Assembly (NCBI GenBank): GCA_946186535.1
Contig: CAMHNT010000028.1
Coordinates: 1 to 13,805, forward strand
DNA: 13,805 nt
Origin: an uncultured Clostridia bacterium
GTDB taxonomy: Bacteria > Bacillota > Clostridia > Oscillospirales > Acutalibacteraceae
Direction: 5' to 3'
Shown: one piece after another, positions 12,769 to 13,805 of the stretch
How the letters are laid out: every line of letters begins with the position of its first letter
How positions within the stretch are numbered: position 1 is the stretch's first letter
Notes under the pieces: model-generated
Told to the model about the DNA's origin: nothing
Seen by the model: only the letters and a program-made list of their open reading frames with translations
Database searches by the model: none
Position numbers and translations under genes: made by a program

Positions 12769-12992
12769 TACTGCATTCTAATTAAAATCTTTAAGTCTTT
12801 TCGGTCTGATTTCCGCAATACTTCGTCATCAGCCTTGAAATACGTCAGCTACGCATAAGTTCCGCAAACCAATCGGTCTGCGCCTTTGGCTTGCCCTCTT
12901 GGAGCGTCACTTAAGTATTCCTGCGGCTTCTTCCTTGTCTTGCGAAAATCATCCTCGAAAATCCTTTTAAAGCTTTTAATCAGAAATCAGTA
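12769..12992 (-). repeat. 224-bp MITE-like repeat, full copy 2, inverted to copy 1
   Basis: This is the complete element. Its two ends, TACTGCATTCTAATTAAAAT and TACTGATTTCTGATTAAAAG (minus strand), are imperfect inverted repeats bordered by TA. Bases 12793-12992 match 3031-3230 in inverse orientation at 199 of 200 positions. It separates the hydrolase remnant from the right-hand region and carries no gene. Mobility by an IS630/Tc1-type enzyme is inferred from the TA borders. Confidence 0.85.
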
Positions 12993-13048
12993 TAAAATAT
13001 AAAACATCGTAGAATTACCCCGTCCAAATTATCCGTCATATCTCCCAT

Positions 13049-13088
13049 TTTCCACCTCGTCCGTGACGTTTTTGAAAAAAAGTGCACC
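13049..13088. repeat. Diverged 40-bp direct repeat, copy A
   Basis: TTTCCACCTCGTCCGTGACG and the following TTTTTGAAAAAAAGTGCACC match copy B at 13228-13267 at roughly three quarters of positions. Copy A lies just right of the MITE and 12 bases before the terminator hairpin. No function is known to me. Confidence 0.5.
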
Positions 13089-13100
13089 AAAGCAAAAAAT

Positions 13101-13141
13101 AAATCCCGAAAAACCACATAACCATGCGCTTTTCGGGATTT
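13101..13141 (-). terminator. Terminator for minus-strand transcription from the right
   Basis: AAATCCCGAAAA (13101-13112) pairs perfectly over 12 bp with TTTTCGGGATTT (13130-13141). On the minus strand ATTTTTTG follows the stem. It would stop transcripts coming from the small ORF or the partial gene at the right edge before they enter the redox island. Confidence 0.75.
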
Positions 13142-13227
13142 TGTCTGCTATTGTACTCTACTGTAGCTTGTGTTTTCCGGGCGTTTTTTAGTATTTTCAG
13201 CCCATTTTCGACCTGTTTTATCCGCTC

Positions 13228-13267
13228 TTTCCACCTCGTACGTAACGTTTTCGGAAAAAATGTACCA
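13228..13267. repeat. Diverged 40-bp direct repeat, copy B
   Basis: TTTCCACCTCGTACGTAACG and the following TTTTCGGAAAAAATGTACCA are the partner of copy A at 13049-13088, on the other side of the terminator. Between 13142 and 13298 I see nothing else that I can support, apart from a 10-bp palindrome TGCATATGCA near 13290. Confidence 0.5.
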
Positions 13268-13298
13268 CCTGTTCACCGTTAGGTGCAGTGCATATGCA

Positions 13299-13439
13299 TC
13301 ATATATCTATGGCATTATAGTTGGCATTTTCTGCTGCACGTTTCGCTTCATCAGCAGCTCTTTGTGATTCTTCTTTTTCGATTTCTGCCAACAGATCATT
13401 AAGATTATTGATTAACTGTTGTTTATCCATTGTTATCAT
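13299..13439 (-). CDS. 46-aa charged coiled-coil-like small protein
   Basis: The minus strand encodes MITMDKQQLINNLNDLLAEI, then EKEESQRAADEAKRAAENAN, then YNAIDI. It is rich in Glu, Lys, Ala and Asn with a leucine heptad-like start, so it is predicted to be a helix or short coiled coil, soluble and cytoplasmic. AGGAAG lies 5 bases before the ATG at 13439; the in-frame ATG at 13430 would be 14 bases away. It is followed by the terminator at 13101-13141. I do not recognise a family. Coding is plausible but rests on composition, ribosome site and terminator only. The gap 13440-13643 is AT-rich and holds no feature that I can support beyond a likely promoter zone. Confidence 0.5.
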   Translation of the reverse strand: MITMDKQQLINNLNDLLAEIEKEESQRAADEAKRAAENANYNAIDI

Positions 13440-13643
13440 CACTTCTTCCTGCAAAAACGTATATTATCAGATTATACATAAAAGCAAATGCGTATTTTTT
13501 TTTACATTTTCTGTATTTCTGCTTCCTGCTGTTCGGCTTGTTATGAACGGTGCGATCAGCAAGTATTACATTTTGTACCATTTCCTATTATTCTATGCAT
13601 TGCTTGATACTTATAGATTTTATTTTATCAAATCAGAATTTGT

Positions 13644-13805
13644 CTATTGAAATAAAATCAGAAATTCATCTGTATTCTTTACTGCATTTTCCAATACCGC
13701 TTTATATACATCAATACTTTTATACTGTTCAAAAGAATATAAACCTCTTTTTATGAGTTCTCTTTTTATGCTCACAATGATTTCCTTTTGAGCTTGGCTC
13801 GTATT
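13644..13805 (-). CDS. C-terminal 53 aa of a gene entering from the right edge
   Basis: On the minus strand an open frame comes in at the right edge and ends with TAG (13644-13646). The visible part begins NTSQAQKEIIVSIKRELIKR, continues GLYSFEQYKSIDVYKAVLEN and ends TDEFLILFQ. Its composition is that of a real helical protein. The family is not recognisable from this tail. Its start lies outside the window. Confidence 0.55.
   Translation of the reverse strand, partial: NTSQAQKEIIVSIKRELIKRGLYSFEQYKSIDVYKAVLENAVKNTDEFLILFQ

Noticed and set aside
13170..13756. Several + strand open frames at the right end
   Set aside because: They are low-complexity, Phe/Ser/Leu-rich and opposite to better minus-strand frames (13299-13439, 13644-13805).
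1..13805. CRISPR arrays, tRNA or rRNA genes
   Set aside because: No regularly spaced short repeats, cloverleaf-like sequence or rRNA-like blocks were seen.

Overview
The window looks like chromosomal DNA of a gut-type clostridium (Bacillota, Ruminococcus/Oscillospiraceae-like). The evidence is moderate GC with AT-rich spacers, strong GGAGG-type ribosome sites, OhrR, rubredoxin-fusion and ferritin-like proteins typical of anaerobic clostridia, a BspA-like leucine-rich-repeat protein, and many small repeats and insertion-sequence fragments. The genus is inferred from these features only.

Left part (1-2820, + strand): the tail of an unrecognised gene, then a short-chain dehydrogenase/reductase (SDR) with an added N-terminal zinc ribbon and no catalytic Tyr, then a BspA-like LRR gene whose reading frame is broken near 1803. 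They are tightly spaced, look like one operon, and end at a clear terminator (2983-3019).

Junction (3030-4630): a 200-bp repeat, cut by an IS5-family element (16-bp inverted ends, transposase split by a -1 frameshift), a scrap of an IS3-type transposase, and a second, partial copy of the repeat.

Central block (4637-12483, all - strand): an oxidative/electrophile-stress and redox island. Read in transcription order: OhrR-type regulator 2 with a TTGACA-17-TACAAT promoter and an operator palindrome; a class I FAD/NAD-linked disulfide reductase split by one in-frame TAG; a TM1586-like nitroreductase; a mosaic repeat; a truncated, frameshifted LysR gene; a TetR regulator; a ferritin-like protein; a 60-aa winged-helix protein; a 53-aa single-span membrane protein overlapping OhrR-type regulator 1 by 4 bp; a 180-bp hairpin MITE; a metallo-beta-lactamase/rubredoxin fusion; and a radical SAM/SPASM protein. 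A plausible division of labour (inference) is two thiol-sensing repressors controlling flavin enzymes, an iron-binding protein and an electron-transfer hydrolase. No ohr peroxidase gene is present.

Right part (12500-13805): an alpha/beta-hydrolase remnant, an inverted, 199/200-identical copy of the repeat seen at 3031, a terminator flanked by a diverged direct repeat, a 46-aa charged small ORF, and the C-terminal 53 residues of a gene entering from the right edge (both - strand). The two inverted 200-bp repeats bracket the redox island, 9.5 kb apart.

Several genes are broken: the LRR protein by a stop/frameshift, the FAD reductase by TAG, LysR by a frameshift plus loss of its C-terminus, the transposase by a frameshift, and the hydrolase as a fragment. 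The region therefore seems mobile and partly decaying, although sequencing error cannot be excluded for the single-base lesions.
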